Below are positions 1 through 8,348 of a DNA stretch of 23,612 nucleotides, piece by piece (the first letter of the stretch is position 1; every line of letters begins with the position of its first letter). This DNA is from CAYNDL01 sp964396115 (lineage in GTDB: Bacteria; Patescibacteriota; Andersenbacteria; UBA10190; CAIZMI01): positions 1 through 23,612 of the forward strand of contig CAYNDL010000012.1 in NCBI GenBank assembly GCA_964396115.1. The letters run 5' to 3'. The notes beneath the pieces were generated by a model, which saw nothing but the letters and a program-made list of their open reading frames with translations, was not told the DNA's origin and made no database searches. The translations under genes were made by a program, and so were the position numbers.

Positions 1-1553
1 TTAAGTATTTCCACCCCAAAGCGGAGAAATTCTTACAAAAATCTTACGGCATTCTGGTCTACCAGGACGACTTATTATTCACGGCGCTAGAACTGGCTGG
101 TTACAACTGGGAAACGGTCGACAAATTCCGAAAAGCCGTAGGCAAAAAAATTCCAGAGGAGATGGCAAAGCAGCACAAGATATTCGTTGAAGGTTGTCAG
201 ACACATAGTGGGATGACAAAAGAAGAAGCTGAGTCCATCTGGAATTTGTTTGAACCGTTTCAGGGTTACGGATTCAATAAAGCCCACGCAGCATGTTACG
301 GACGCGTTGCTTATCAAACGGCCTACATGAAAGCACACTTCCCTGCTGAATACATGTGCGCGATTCTTACTGCGGAATCAGGAGACAACGAAAAAATTGC
401 TGTGATTATCAATGAATGCAAACGTATGGGGATTCCAGTTCTTCCTCCAGATGTAAACTCATCCTCAAAGGGTTTTATTGTAATCAAGGGCGGCGAAAGT
501 ATACCGACAGACGAGATTAGATTCGGCTTACTTACAGTAAAAAACGTTGGAGAAAATGTTATTGAGAAAATAATTGAGGAACGGGAGAAAAATGGGGTAT
601 TTAAAAATATCGAAGACTTCTTCTCTCGCGTCCACTCAAAGGATTTGAATAAGAAATCAGTTGAAAGCTTAGCCAAGGCGGGCGCTCTGGATTCTTTGGG
701 CGGCGAACGTAATCAGATAATCGAAAACATGGACGTACTCCTTGGATTCAACCGCGATATCGGAAAACAACTGGCTTCTAACCAAGCTGATTTATTCGGC
801 AATATGCCGTCAGCCGGTGTTAAACCTCGTTTGAACCTGAAGACAGTGGAGCCTGCTAATCAAAAGCAGAAGTTGGCTTGGGAGAAAGAATTACTGGGAT
901 TATTTGTTTCTGGCCACCCTTTGGCCGATGTTTCCCCTACGCTCATAGCTGCAACCATCCCAATTGGAAATATCTCGACCGATATGGCAAACGAAAACGT
1001 CAGGATCGGAGGAATCGTAACCAAGATTCAAAGGATACTTACCAGGAGTCAGAAAAACATGGCTTTTGCAACAATCGAAGACAGAACCGGCGGAATCGAA
1101 GTATTAGTTTTTACGAAACTTCTTGAATCCACAAATGATCTATGGCAAGAAGATAAAATCCTAATTATCGATGGAAAAGTTAGCGATAAGGATGGTGCGG
1201 TCAAAATACTTGGGGACAGTGCCCTTGAGTATGACCCAATCAATCCGCCTCCCCCACTTACCGACCGTCCCGGCTCAAATGACCGTCCCCCGCGAAGCAT
1301 TACTATTAGGGTACCTGCAAAGGCTACTAAAAGAACGTTTCTGGACTTAAAAACCGTATTGGAAAAAGTACGCAAAGGAAGGACTGAGGTTTACCTAGAG
1401 ATACAGCGAGACAACGGGAATAAAGATAAAGTTAAGACGTCCTACACTGTATCTTTCTCCCCGTTTCTGGGTGGGCGAATCAAAGACCTTTTGGGGCCAG
1501 ACAGTTACGCTGTCGAAGAGACACAATCTGTCAGCAACGCACAAGTCTATTAG
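1..1553 (+). CDS. dnaE: DNA polymerase III subunit alpha, C-terminal part (5' end outside window)
   Basis: Catalytic subunit of the replicative DNA polymerase. The frame is open from the window edge (first whole codon at position 3), so the ATG at 162 is internal and the catalytic aspartates lie upstream of the window. The visible 516 residues begin in the fingers region: YQDDLLFTALELAGYNW, then the GYGFNKAHAACYGRVAYQT block typical of DnaE. A consensus beta-clamp binding motif QADLF is encoded at 783-797. An OB-fold follows at about 990-1110 (IGGIVTKIQRILT, then ATIEDRTGGIEVLVF), and then a short C-terminal region. It is the bacterial DnaE rather than the PolC type, since no exonuclease insertion is seen. 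It ends 61 nt before thrS on the same strand; thrS has its own promoter-like element in that gap. Confidence 0.95.
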   Translation, partial: KYFHPKAEKFLQKSYGILVYQDDLLFTALELAGYNWETVDKFRKAVGKKIPEEMAKQHKIFVEGCQTHSGMTKEEAESIWNLFEPFQGYGFNKAHAACYGRVAYQTAYMKAHFPAEYMCAILTAESGDNEKIAVIINECKRMGIPVLPPDVNSSSKGFIVIKGGESIPTDEIRFGLLTVKNVGENVIEKIIEEREKNGVFKNIEDFFSRVHSKDLNKKSVESLAKAGALDSLGGERNQIIENMDVLLGFNRDIGKQLASNQADLFGNMPSAGVKPRLNLKTVEPANQKQKLAWEKELLGLFVSGHPLADVSPTLIAATIPIGNISTDMANENVRIGGIVTKIQRILTRSQKNMAFATIEDRTGGIEVLVFTKLLESTNDLWQEDKILIIDGKVSDKDGAVKILGDSALEYDPINPPPPLTDRPGSNDRPPRSITIRVPAKATKRTFLDLKTVLEKVRKGRTEVYLEIQRDNGNKDKVKTSYTVSFSPFLGGRIKDLLGPDSYAVEETQSVSNAQVY

Positions 1554-1577
1554 AACAGTTAAGTGTTTTTTAGCGAG

Positions 1578-1605
1578 TTGCTGCTTCCGAGCGACCTGTT
1601 ATAGT
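1578..1605 (+). promoter_or_regulatory. Putative thrS promoter with extended -10
   Basis: TATAGT at 1600-1605 is preceded by TG plus one base (extended -10). A weak -35, TTGCTG at 1578-1583, lies 16 nt upstream. The predicted transcription start is about 1612-1613, only 2-3 nt before the thrS ATG at 1615, so the mRNA would be essentially leaderless. The assignment is by consensus matching only. Confidence 0.5.
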
Positions 1606-1614
1606 GTTTACTAT

Positions 1615-3375
1615 ATGAAGAAAGACACCCAGGAAAACAAGATCTCGCCGGTTGAAAAGATGCGCCATTCTATGGCCCACCTATTGGCAGCCGCTGTAAT
1701 GGAGAAATTTCCTAAAGCAAAACTCGGAGTTGGTCCCGTGATTGAAAATGGTTTTTATTACGACATTCAATTTCCAAAACCGATAAATGATAGTGACCTA
1801 AAAGAAATCGAGCAACGGATGCGCGAGCTAGTGAAAGAAGACCTGATTTTTGAACAAACTGAATGGAGTAAACAAAAAGCCCTTAAGTTCTTCAAAGACC
1901 AGCCTTTTAAAAAAGAGCTGATCAAGGATTTGCCCGGAAAAAATGTTGGTATCTCACGGGTTGGTAAATTCGTTGATCTATGTCGTGGTGGACACGTTAG
2001 TAGGTCCTCCGAAGTTAAAGCATTCAAAATTACTCATCTTGCTGGGGCTTACTGGAAAGGCGACGAAAAGAATGAGCAGCTAACTCGTGTCTACGGGCTT
2101 GGCTTTGAAAGCGCTGAGGAGTTAGCGAGCCATGAAGCAATGCTAGCTGAAGCTCAAAAAAGGGATCACAAAAAATTGGGTCCCCAATTAGACCTTTTTG
2201 TTTTTTCAGAAAAAGTTGGTAGCGGCCTTCCCCTTTGGACTCCTCGCGGCACGATCATCCGTAATGTTCTGGACAACTATGTCTGGGGATTACGAGAAAA
2301 ATACGGATATGAGAAAGTAGAAATTCCCCATATAACAAAGAAGGACCTTTACGTGACGAGCGGCCATTGGGAAAAGTTTAAAGACGAACTTTTCCGTATA
2401 ACAACACGCGAGGGGCATGAGTTTGCAATGAAACCAATGAATTGCCCGCACCACACACAGATCTTTGCCCGGAAAGCATGGAGTTACCGAGAGCTGCCCC
2501 AACGTTATGCCAACACAACCATGTGTTACCGAGACGAACAATCAGGTGAACTTTCAGGATTGTCTCGAGCTAGAAGCCTTACCCAGGACGATGCCCACGT
2601 TTTTTGTAGGTTCGATCAGGTAAAAAATGAGTTGTTAAATATCTGGGATATTATCCACGAATTTTACGGAACGTTCGGCTTTGAACTAAAAGTTAGACTT
2701 TCTACTCACGATCCGGAACAACCAGAAAAATATTTGGGAGATGAAAAACGCTGGAGAGCAGCGGAAACAATACTTTCGGAAATAGTTAAGGAAAAAAAGA
2801 CTGAATGGATTGATGGACTGGGAGAAGCCGCATTTTACGGACCCAAGTTGGATTTCATGGCGAAGGATTCTTTAGGAAGGCAATGGCAGGTAGCCACCAT
2901 CCAACTTGATATGAATATGCCCGAAAGATTCGATCTCAATTGTACAAACGAGAAGGGACAACATGAAAGGATTGTTATGATTCACGCGGCAATCATGGGT
3001 TCAATTGAACGTTTCTTGTCCATATTAATAGAGCACTTAAGCGGAAATTTCCCGCTGTGGATGGCTCCTGCTCAAGTTGCCATTCTCCCAATTACCGACA
3101 AACAAGTCGCCTACTCTAAAGAAATTGCCACAACCCTACGCAGTAGCGGCGTCCGAGTTACAATAGACGACAGGAACGAAGGAATCGGTAAAAAAATCCG
3201 TGAGAATGAGATGTTAAAAACGCCAGTATTGATGATAATCGGAGAACGCGAGCTCAATGACAAAACGATTTCGCTTCGCTTTCCAAAACGCAAAGATGGT
3301 GGCACGGTACAGTTGGAAGAAGCGCTTGCGCTTATCAGCTCAAATATTCTAGAGAAAAAAATTACCTTACCTTAA
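1615..3375 (+). CDS. thrS: Threonyl-tRNA synthetase lacking the TGS domain
   Basis: Charges tRNA-Thr with threonine in the cytoplasm. At 586 residues it is shorter than the roughly 640-residue enzyme of E. coli because it starts directly at the editing domain. Editing-site residues are present: H18 and H22 in HSMAHLL, and C123 and H127 in CRGGH. The class II core is intact: the zinc ligands are C277 (MNCPHH), H328 (DDAH) and H457 (MIHAA), with GSIERF close to motif 3. The anticodon-binding domain follows (APAQVAILPI, DDRNEGIGKKIRE). The frame is open upstream to an ATG at 1471, but that would overlap dnaE and code for unrelated sequence. The ATG at 1615 lies just after a -10 box and immediately before the conserved editing domain. 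The stop directly abuts the stop of the convergent gene at 3376. Confidence 0.96.
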   Translation: MKKDTQENKISPVEKMRHSMAHLLAAAVMEKFPKAKLGVGPVIENGFYYDIQFPKPINDSDLKEIEQRMRELVKEDLIFEQTEWSKQKALKFFKDQPFKKELIKDLPGKNVGISRVGKFVDLCRGGHVSRSSEVKAFKITHLAGAYWKGDEKNEQLTRVYGLGFESAEELASHEAMLAEAQKRDHKKLGPQLDLFVFSEKVGSGLPLWTPRGTIIRNVLDNYVWGLREKYGYEKVEIPHITKKDLYVTSGHWEKFKDELFRITTREGHEFAMKPMNCPHHTQIFARKAWSYRELPQRYANTTMCYRDEQSGELSGLSRARSLTQDDAHVFCRFDQVKNELLNIWDIIHEFYGTFGFELKVRLSTHDPEQPEKYLGDEKRWRAAETILSEIVKEKKTEWIDGLGEAAFYGPKLDFMAKDSLGRQWQVATIQLDMNMPERFDLNCTNEKGQHERIVMIHAAIMGSIERFLSILIEHLSGNFPLWMAPAQVAILPITDKQVAYSKEIATTLRSSGVRVTIDDRNEGIGKKIRENEMLKTPVLMIIGERELNDKTISLRFPKRKDGGTVQLEEALALISSNILEKKITLP

Positions 3376-3945
3376 CTAATTCTGGCTTTCTGGATTAGCA
3401 CTAGGCAAAGCACTCGACAAAGCATCAAGGGCCTTCTTTGTTTTATCAACGGCTTCTGTTACGTCCTCAGCTTTTCTTTGAGTGGAAGAGAAAATCTGCC
3501 TGAGTTTTTCGAGCTCTTCGCGAGCCTGGTCGACAAGCCTCCTAGCGTTCTCTGGAATGTCTTTGATTTTGTCGCCAAACCCCTCTCGTTCAAGAACCAA
3601 CTGAGTACCGTCTATGCCCGAGTTGACCTTGTTTAGGGCAAAATCAACCTTATCGTTCCCCACTTTCTCACGTGCTGCCTTATTGAGTACTTCAAGACCT
3701 ACATAGGCGTCCTTTAAAGTGGCGGGGTTATCTTGGCTTTTGCCAAAACCGAAATTTTTCCGCGCCCAAATACTGACATTGTTTAGCGTGTCGCGGGAAC
3801 TAGCACCACAAAGACCAGTGCTGATGTGCCAATGTTCACAGGCCGCGGGACTCTTTGCCAAAAGCCATGGAATCCCCCACACTAACGCCATCCACGCGAG
3901 CAATATGACGAAGAATATCGTAAAGATAAAACGGATAACCTGCAT
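3376..3945 (-). CDS. Membrane-anchored hypothetical protein with coiled-coil tendency
   Basis: 189 residues, function not recognised. The N-terminus (MQVIRFIFTIFFVILLAWMA, residues 1-20, continuing to about 30) is one hydrophobic segment, either a signal anchor or an uncleaved signal peptide. Two cysteines, in CEHWHISTGLC, lie just after it and could form a disulfide outside the membrane. Residues of about 120-175 are charged and helical in character (REELEKLRQIF, RKAEDVTEAVDKTKKAL), suggesting a coiled coil. The start at 3945 was chosen over the upstream ATG at 3963 because a perfect TATAAT box ends exactly 7 nt before it. It is divergent from miaA and convergent with thrS with no gap. I cannot assign a family. 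Confidence 0.7.
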   Translation of the reverse strand: MQVIRFIFTIFFVILLAWMALVWGIPWLLAKSPAACEHWHISTGLCGASSRDTLNNVSIWARKNFGFGKSQDNPATLKDAYVGLEVLNKAAREKVGNDKVDFALNKVNSGIDGTQLVLEREGFGDKIKDIPENARRLVDQAREELEKLRQIFSSTQRKAEDVTEAVDKTKKALDALSSALPSANPESQN

Positions 3946-3950
3946 ATAAT
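3945..3950 (+). promoter_or_regulatory. Possible miaA -10 box
   Basis: A perfect TATAAT lies 28 nt before the miaA ATG, giving a predicted leader of about 22 nt without a Shine-Dalgarno sequence. No convincing -35 is visible. The box touches the start codon of the divergent gene, so AT-richness there may create it by chance. This is a weak call. Confidence 0.3.
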
Positions 3951-3951
3951 T

Positions 3952-3979
3952 ATTATACAACACGCGTAATCAACCCCAA
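3952..3979 (-). promoter_or_regulatory. Putative promoter of the membrane-anchored gene, leaderless
   Basis: On the minus strand, TATAAT (3957 to 3952) is preceded by TTGGGG (3979 to 3974) with a 16-nt spacer. The last base of the -10 box is 7 nt from the A of the ATG at 3945, so the predicted transcription start coincides with the start codon. The -35 element overlaps the first base of divergent miaA. Confidence 0.55.
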
Positions 3980-4899
3980 TGAAGCAAACATTACCATTGA
4001 TTGCCATAATGGGAGCGACAACTTCAGGAAAAACGGCGCTCTCACTACGACTGGCGGAAATTTTCGAAGCTGAAGTTGTTTCTGCAGACGCACGGCAAAT
4101 ATATTTTGGCATGGACATTGGAACGGATAAAATAGTCCACAGAAGTCAATGTGAACCCAGGGTAGAAAAGGCTGTTAGCTACAGGGGTATCCCGCACTAT
4201 CTGATCGATATACTGAATCCGGATTCGCCTTATTCCGCGGCACAATTCAGAGATGACGCCGATACTGTAATAAATAATATCCATAACAATAATAAGCTCC
4301 CTATTATGGTCGGTGGCACAGGTTTTTATATACGTGTAGCTACCAGCAATATGGAATTACCGCAGGTTCCCCCAGATTTCGACCTTAGAAATAGGCTGAG
4401 AGATGTGCCCCTGCAGAATTTGGTTGACGATTTAAAGAACAAAGATCCAGAAAAAGCGAAAAGAATTGATTTAAAAAACCCACGTCGAATCATTAGGGCC
4501 TTAGAAATTGCATCTCATCCAAAACAACCGCCAACAAACAATCGGCAGAAAAGATGGTCCATTTTAAAGATTGCCTTGCGCATCGATAAAGATACTCTTA
4601 AACAAAACGTACAGACCCGGGTTCGACACCAGATCAATGCAGGACTTGTCGAGGAAGTGCGCACACTTGTTCAAAAATACGGAGAAAAAGCTCCGGGATT
4701 GCAAACGATATGTTACAGAGAATTTCTCCCTTTCCTCAGGGGCGAAGCCAGACTGGAAGAAACAACCGAGGAAATTGTCAGGTCAAATTTACATTATGCA
4801 AAAAGGCAGGCAACTTGGTTAAAAAAGGAACCTGACCTCACTTGGGCAAATTCACCCGATGATGCGGTGGAAATCGTAAAGAATTGGTATCAACCCTGA
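3979..4899 (+). CDS. miaA: tRNA dimethylallyltransferase
   Basis: Transfers a dimethylallyl group to N6 of A37 in tRNAs that read UNN codons. 306 residues, the usual length. The P-loop is GATTSGKT near residue 11, followed by SADARQIYFGMDIGTDK (the family has SADSxQ; here alanine replaces serine), then VGGTGFYIR, and the tRNA-binding KRQATWLKKEPDLTW near the C-terminus. All hallmark blocks are in order, so the enzyme looks functional. No Shine-Dalgarno sequence precedes the ATG. The 3' end overlaps that of convergent gatB by 10 nt (4890-4899), with no terminator between them. Confidence 0.95.
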   Translation: MKQTLPLIAIMGATTSGKTALSLRLAEIFEAEVVSADARQIYFGMDIGTDKIVHRSQCEPRVEKAVSYRGIPHYLIDILNPDSPYSAAQFRDDADTVINNIHNNNKLPIMVGGTGFYIRVATSNMELPQVPPDFDLRNRLRDVPLQNLVDDLKNKDPEKAKRIDLKNPRRIIRALEIASHPKQPPTNNRQKRWSILKIALRIDKDTLKQNVQTRVRHQINAGLVEEVRTLVQKYGEKAPGLQTICYREFLPFLRGEARLEETTEEIVRSNLHYAKRQATWLKKEPDLTWANSPDDAVEIVKNWYQP

Positions 4900-6371
4900 A
4901 TACCTAGTTCTTCCTTTATGAGTTCCTGAACTCGTTTCGGGTTTGCCCTACCCTTTGTTTCAGCCATGACTTTCCCCATCAAGAATTGGATTACCTGCAA
5001 TTTGCCTGCCCTAATTTTGTCTGTTTCACCGGGGTTAGACATAAGCACATTTTGCACAACACGTTTTAGCTCATCTTCATCAGAAACTTGGCCGAGATTC
5101 TTTTCAGAAATAATAGCATCCGGTTCTCCTCCAGTCTTTTCCATTTCTAACAACACTTGCGGTACAGCATTCCTGTTTACTTCTCCCCTGTGCAACATAA
5201 CAATAAGCTCAGCAAAATTTTCTGCAGTTATTTTTGTGCTAGAAAAGCTAACCTTTTCCTGCGAAAGCATGTTGCGCATGTCGCCAACTAAATAATTTGT
5301 TGCCAACTTAAAAAGACGGTAGCTGTCTCTGTCTTCGACATCGCCGCGGTTCTTGTTCCACTGTAGTATTTCTGAAAATACATTCTCGGCATAACAAGAA
5401 AGTTCTCGATCGTCTACAAGAATTCTTACTTGGTCTGGAGGTAGTGCAAATTGCTGTTTAAACCGTTCTTCCTTTTCCTGTGGCAATTCGGGCATCCTGT
5501 TTCTGATTTCTTCCACTACCCGCTCTTCAATTCTCAGAGGCGGAACGTCCGGTTCGGGAAAATAGCGATAATCTGCCTCATTTTCTTTAATCCGCTGTTC
5601 AACCGTAATCTGATTTGCATCGTCCCACCCTCTTGTACTCTGGTTCTCAGGGGGATTACCAGCAGACCAAAGGGTCGTTTGTCTTTCAATCTCATATGCT
5701 AGTGCTCTCTCCACAGCCCTAAATGAATTTAAATTTTTAATCTCGGTTTTCGGATGGTATTCGCCGCCCTTCTCCCTTAACGAAACATTTGCATCAACTC
5801 GCATGTCACCATGCTCCATGTCAGCATTCGATACACCGATGTAGCGCATCGTCCTCTGAAGTGCTTCCAAAAATATCTTCGCGTCTTCTGGAGTTCTGAT
5901 ATCCGGCTCGGTTACGATCTCAACAAGAGGAGTGCCCCCTCGAGTATAGTCCACCAGAGTTCCGGTCTTATCGTGGATATTTTTTGCCGCATCCTCCTCT
6001 AAATGTGCGCGAGTTATCCCAATGACTTTTTCTTCTCCATCTGAAAAAATTTTTGCACTGCCCTCACGACAGATCGGTTCATCGTATTGGGATATTTGAT
6101 ATCCCTTAGGGAGGTCTGGATAAAAGTAGCTTTTACGGGCGAACGTGGTGTGGGAAGCAATCTTACAATTTAAAGCCAGACCAACCATAATAGCTGACTC
6201 CACGGCCTTCTTGTTTAGTACCGGCAAAGTCCCTGGAAATCCCATACAGACAGGGCAAACGAAACGGTTAGGCTCTTCTGCCTCAGACACGTTTTCGCAG
6301 CCACAGAAAAGCTTAGATTTCGTATTGAGGTGTACATGAACCTCGAGCCCTATAATCGGTTCTAATTCCAT
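4890..6371 (-). CDS. gatB: Aspartyl/glutamyl-tRNA amidotransferase subunit B
   Basis: Kinase-like subunit of GatCAB, which converts Glu-tRNA(Gln) and/or Asp-tRNA(Asn) to the amidated forms with ammonia supplied by GatA. 493 residues. The N-terminal GLEVHVHLNTKSKLF is followed by the zinc-binding cysteines C23, C25, C39 and C42. The ARKSYFYPDLPKGYQISQYD and DYTRGGTPLVEIVTEPDI blocks are diagnostic. The C-terminal YqeY-like tRNA-binding domain ends ELIKEELGIQG. It is transcribed alone, away from gatC and gatA near the right end of the window, so the three subunits must be co-expressed from separate units. The start is supported by a promoter with a 7-nt spacing from the -10 box. Confidence 0.97.
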   Translation of the reverse strand: MELEPIIGLEVHVHLNTKSKLFCGCENVSEAEEPNRFVCPVCMGFPGTLPVLNKKAVESAIMVGLALNCKIASHTTFARKSYFYPDLPKGYQISQYDEPICREGSAKIFSDGEEKVIGITRAHLEEDAAKNIHDKTGTLVDYTRGGTPLVEIVTEPDIRTPEDAKIFLEALQRTMRYIGVSNADMEHGDMRVDANVSLREKGGEYHPKTEIKNLNSFRAVERALAYEIERQTTLWSAGNPPENQSTRGWDDANQITVEQRIKENEADYRYFPEPDVPPLRIEERVVEEIRNRMPELPQEKEERFKQQFALPPDQVRILVDDRELSCYAENVFSEILQWNKNRGDVEDRDSYRLFKLATNYLVGDMRNMLSQEKVSFSSTKITAENFAELIVMLHRGEVNRNAVPQVLLEMEKTGGEPDAIISEKNLGQVSDEDELKRVVQNVLMSNPGETDKIRAGKLQVIQFLMGKVMAETKGRANPKRVQELIKEELGIQG

Positions 6372-6377
6372 GCGAGT

Positions 6378-6406
6378 AGCGTAAAAGAAAAAGGATTATT
6401 TGTCAT
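6378..6406 (-). promoter_or_regulatory. Putative gatB promoter, leaderless
   Basis: The minus strand shows ATGACA (6406 to 6401; five of six bases match TTGACA), a 17-nt spacer and TACGCT (6383 to 6378). The last -10 base is 7 nt from the A of the gatB ATG at 6371. The -10 is a weak match, but the spacing on both sides is exact. Confidence 0.5.
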
Positions 6407-6415
6407 TGTCCTGTA

Positions 6416-7120
6416 TCAAACTCGGACACTCACCATGTTCTTTGCAAACAACTTCCATTTATCATGATTTAGCAGGGTTGCGACGACGCGCCCGTGAACT
6501 TCTTCCGGCGATTGTAGCACCCCGTTGAAATCAGCGGGAACGTGTCGCCAAACATCAGGATACAACTCCATTAATTCATAGTAACTTTGCTCGACCTTAT
6601 CGAGATAGCTTGTGTTTCCTTCGTGGGCGTCCGGGTTACCTTTTTCTCTTTTCTGCAACAATAGTTCCCGCATTTTGCTAGGCATCGTATGAAGCAATAC
6701 GATGTCGGGGCGGGGTAATTCCATCATTTCAAACTCCAGTTGATCTACCCATAAATACCTCAACCTTCTTTCGTCATCCCCTTCTCCTAACGCCCCCATA
6801 TGGGCTTGGTTACTGGATACAAATCGGTCGCAGATAACGACATTGTCTTTTACTGACAATGCTTCCTGCAAAAGAGGAAGAAACTTCAAGCGATTTGATG
6901 CATACAAAACAGCCTTGGAACGCCAATCTCTGGTGTTCCAATCATCTTTTGTCTCATGGAGCATGTGCTTGATCAGATCCGCCACAGGATCCTGCCCATA
7001 AGTTGGGAAGGAGAACTTTTGCACATGATATCCCTGATTCTCAAGATATTCACACAATAGTCTGGTCTGCGTCTCCTTTCCGGAACCATCCGGGCCTTCG
7101 TTAACTAATAGTATTCCCAT
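6416..7120 (-). CDS. tmk: Thymidylate kinase (dTMP kinase)
   Basis: Phosphorylates dTMP to dTDP for DNA synthesis. 234 residues, slightly longer than the common 205-215. The P-loop NEGPDGSGKETQT is at residues 7-19, matching EGxDGxGKxTQ. The DRF block (ICDRFVSSNQAHMGA) corresponds to the DRYxxSxxAYQ motif that contacts the nucleotide base. A LID-like basic stretch (LLLQKREKGNPDAHEGN) follows the PDIVLLHTMP strand. The N-terminus needs no extension. It is monocistronic, lying between the rplA terminator and the gatB promoter. A related deoxynucleoside kinase cannot be fully excluded because the family is divergent here. Confidence 0.87.
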   Translation of the reverse strand: MGILLVNEGPDGSGKETQTRLLCEYLENQGYHVQKFSFPTYGQDPVADLIKHMLHETKDDWNTRDWRSKAVLYASNRLKFLPLLQEALSVKDNVVICDRFVSSNQAHMGALGEGDDERRLRYLWVDQLEFEMMELPRPDIVLLHTMPSKMRELLLQKREKGNPDAHEGNTSYLDKVEQSYYELMELYPDVWRHVPADFNGVLQSPEEVHGRVVATLLNHDKWKLFAKNMVSVRV

Positions 7121-7126
7121 AGAAGT

Positions 7127-7132
7127 ATTCTA
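7127..7132 (-). promoter_or_regulatory. Putative tmk -10 box, leaderless
   Basis: TAGAAT on the minus strand (7132 to 7127) ends 7 nt before the A of the tmk ATG at 7120. The -35 position falls in the T-rich arm of the preceding terminator, with no TTGACA match. Confidence 0.45.
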
Positions 7133-7150
7133 ACCCAGCTTTAAAAAACA

Positions 7151-7176
7151 AAAAAACGAGTTCGACCTCGTTTTTT
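7151..7176 (-). terminator. Intrinsic terminator after rplA
   Basis: An inverted repeat pairs AAAAAACGAG (7151-7160) with CTCGTTTTTT (7167-7176) across a 6-nt loop. Read on the minus strand it is followed by a further T-rich tract. It lies 15 nt after the rplA stop codon and ends the secE-nusG-rplK-rplA unit; the T tract lies just upstream of the tmk promoter. Confidence 0.8.
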
Positions 7177-7191
7177 CGTTAATCGATTCGT

Positions 7192-7869
7192 TTAGAACTG
7201 GACTGGAATACCAACACCCATTGTTGAAGCAACCGTAGCAGAGCGTAGAAATTCTCCTTTAGCCGTGGCAGGACGCGCTTGTTTCACTGCATCAATCACA
7301 GCCTTCAAATTCTCAACTATTTTTTCTTCTTCCCAAGATGCTTTAGCTACACCTACGTGTATATTAGCAGAATCGTCCATTTTGAAACTCACTTTTCCGC
7401 CCTTCAGAGATTTAACCATGGCAGCGGGATCAGGACCGATAGTGCCCGTCTTCGGATTCGGCATAAGGCCACGGGGGCCCAAAACACGGGCAATTTTTGC
7501 TAGTTCTTTCATCATGTCGGGAGTAGTAACGGCAACATCAGCATCTAATGCTTTTGTTGATGCAACTTGATCAACAAGCTCAGCCCCGCCAACTAAGTCG
7601 GCTCCAGCTTCTCTAGCCTTCTCTTGCAATGCAGGACTTTCTACAAAAACAGCAACCCTGATCGCTGTTGGAGCACCGCTTGGCAAAGAAACAGTGCCTC
7701 TAACCGCTTGATCAGACTGTTTTGGATCCACGCCCAAATGTATGTGAAGCTCAATAGTCTCATCAAACTTCGCCGTTGCGTGCTTTTTTACAAATGCAAC
7801 CGCATCTTTGAGGGTAGATACCTCTTTGGGTTTTTCAGCTACTGCAATCCTGGTTTTTTTTCCGCTCAT
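7192..7869 (-). CDS. rplA: Large ribosomal subunit protein L1 (uL1)
   Basis: Forms the L1 stalk of the 50S subunit, involved in release of the E-site tRNA. 225 residues, normal length. Hallmarks include FDETIELHIHLGVDPKQSDQ, VRGTVSLPSG, and the RNA-binding ARVLGPRGLMPNPKTGTI block. The C-terminus ends in the usual SATVASTMGVGIPV pattern. It is 11 nt downstream of rplK. A weak GAAG precedes the ATG by a few bases. An intrinsic terminator follows directly, so rplJ and rplL, which often come next, are not part of this unit. Confidence 0.97.
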   Translation of the reverse strand: MSGKKTRIAVAEKPKEVSTLKDAVAFVKKHATAKFDETIELHIHLGVDPKQSDQAVRGTVSLPSGAPTAIRVAVFVESPALQEKAREAGADLVGGAELVDQVASTKALDADVAVTTPDMMKELAKIARVLGPRGLMPNPKTGTIGPDPAAMVKSLKGGKVSFKMDDSANIHVGVAKASWEEEKIVENLKAVIDAVKQARPATAKGEFLRSATVASTMGVGIPVQF

Positions 7870-7880
7870 ATCTTCATCAA

Positions 7881-8303
7881 TTATTTAACAGTAATACCCA
7901 TAGACCTGGCTGTCCCTTCAACCATTTTCATAGCTTGTTCAACGTCAAAAGCATTCAAATCTTCCATCTTCTGTTCTGCAATAGCCCGAACCTGATCCTT
8001 AGTTACGGTTCCAATTTTGCTCTTATTGGGTTCCCCAGAGCCCTTCTCAACCTTAGCAGCTTTCTTCAAAAGTTCCGCTGCGGGAGGAGTTTTCAACACA
8101 AAAGTAAACGATCGGTCCTTGAAAATACTAACAATTACCGGAGTAATTTCACCGTTTTTGTCCTTAGTCTTCTCATTAAACTTTTGGCAAAAATCTTGGA
8201 TATTTATGCCGTGCGGACCGAGAGCGGTACCAACTGGAGGAGCTGGATTAGCCCTTCCCCCTGCGATCTGCAACTTCACCTGTGCGATTAATTCTTTAGC
8301 CAT
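7881..8303 (-). CDS. rplK: Large ribosomal subunit protein L11 (uL11)
   Basis: Part of the GTPase-associated centre, binding the 23S rRNA thiostrepton loop and contacting elongation factors. 140 residues, the standard length. The N-terminal AQVKLQIAGGRANPAPPVGTA and ALGPHGINIQDFCQKFN are the most conserved part; the C-terminal RNA-binding domain ends in GTARSMGITV. It lies 45 nt after nusG and 11 nt before rplA. No Shine-Dalgarno sequence is obvious. A TACAAT box in the nusG-rplK gap lacks a usable -35, so I do not call a promoter there. Confidence 0.97.
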   Translation of the reverse strand: MAKELIAQVKLQIAGGRANPAPPVGTALGPHGINIQDFCQKFNEKTKDKNGEITPVIVSIFKDRSFTFVLKTPPAAELLKKAAKVEKGSGEPNKSKIGTVTKDQVRAIAEQKMEDLNAFDVEQAMKMVEGTARSMGITVK

Positions 8304-8348
8304 AGATGCTGTAATTTAAAATATTGTAATAAATCTGTCCAGCGCCGA

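Noticed and set aside
1471..1614. Longer N-terminus for thrS starting at 1471
   Set aside because: It overlaps the dnaE coding end and encodes sequence with no TGS-domain features; the -10 box lies inside it.
7265..7995. Plus-strand open frames opposite rplA and rplK
   Set aside because: They are antisense shadows of highly conserved ribosomal protein genes with low-quality translations.
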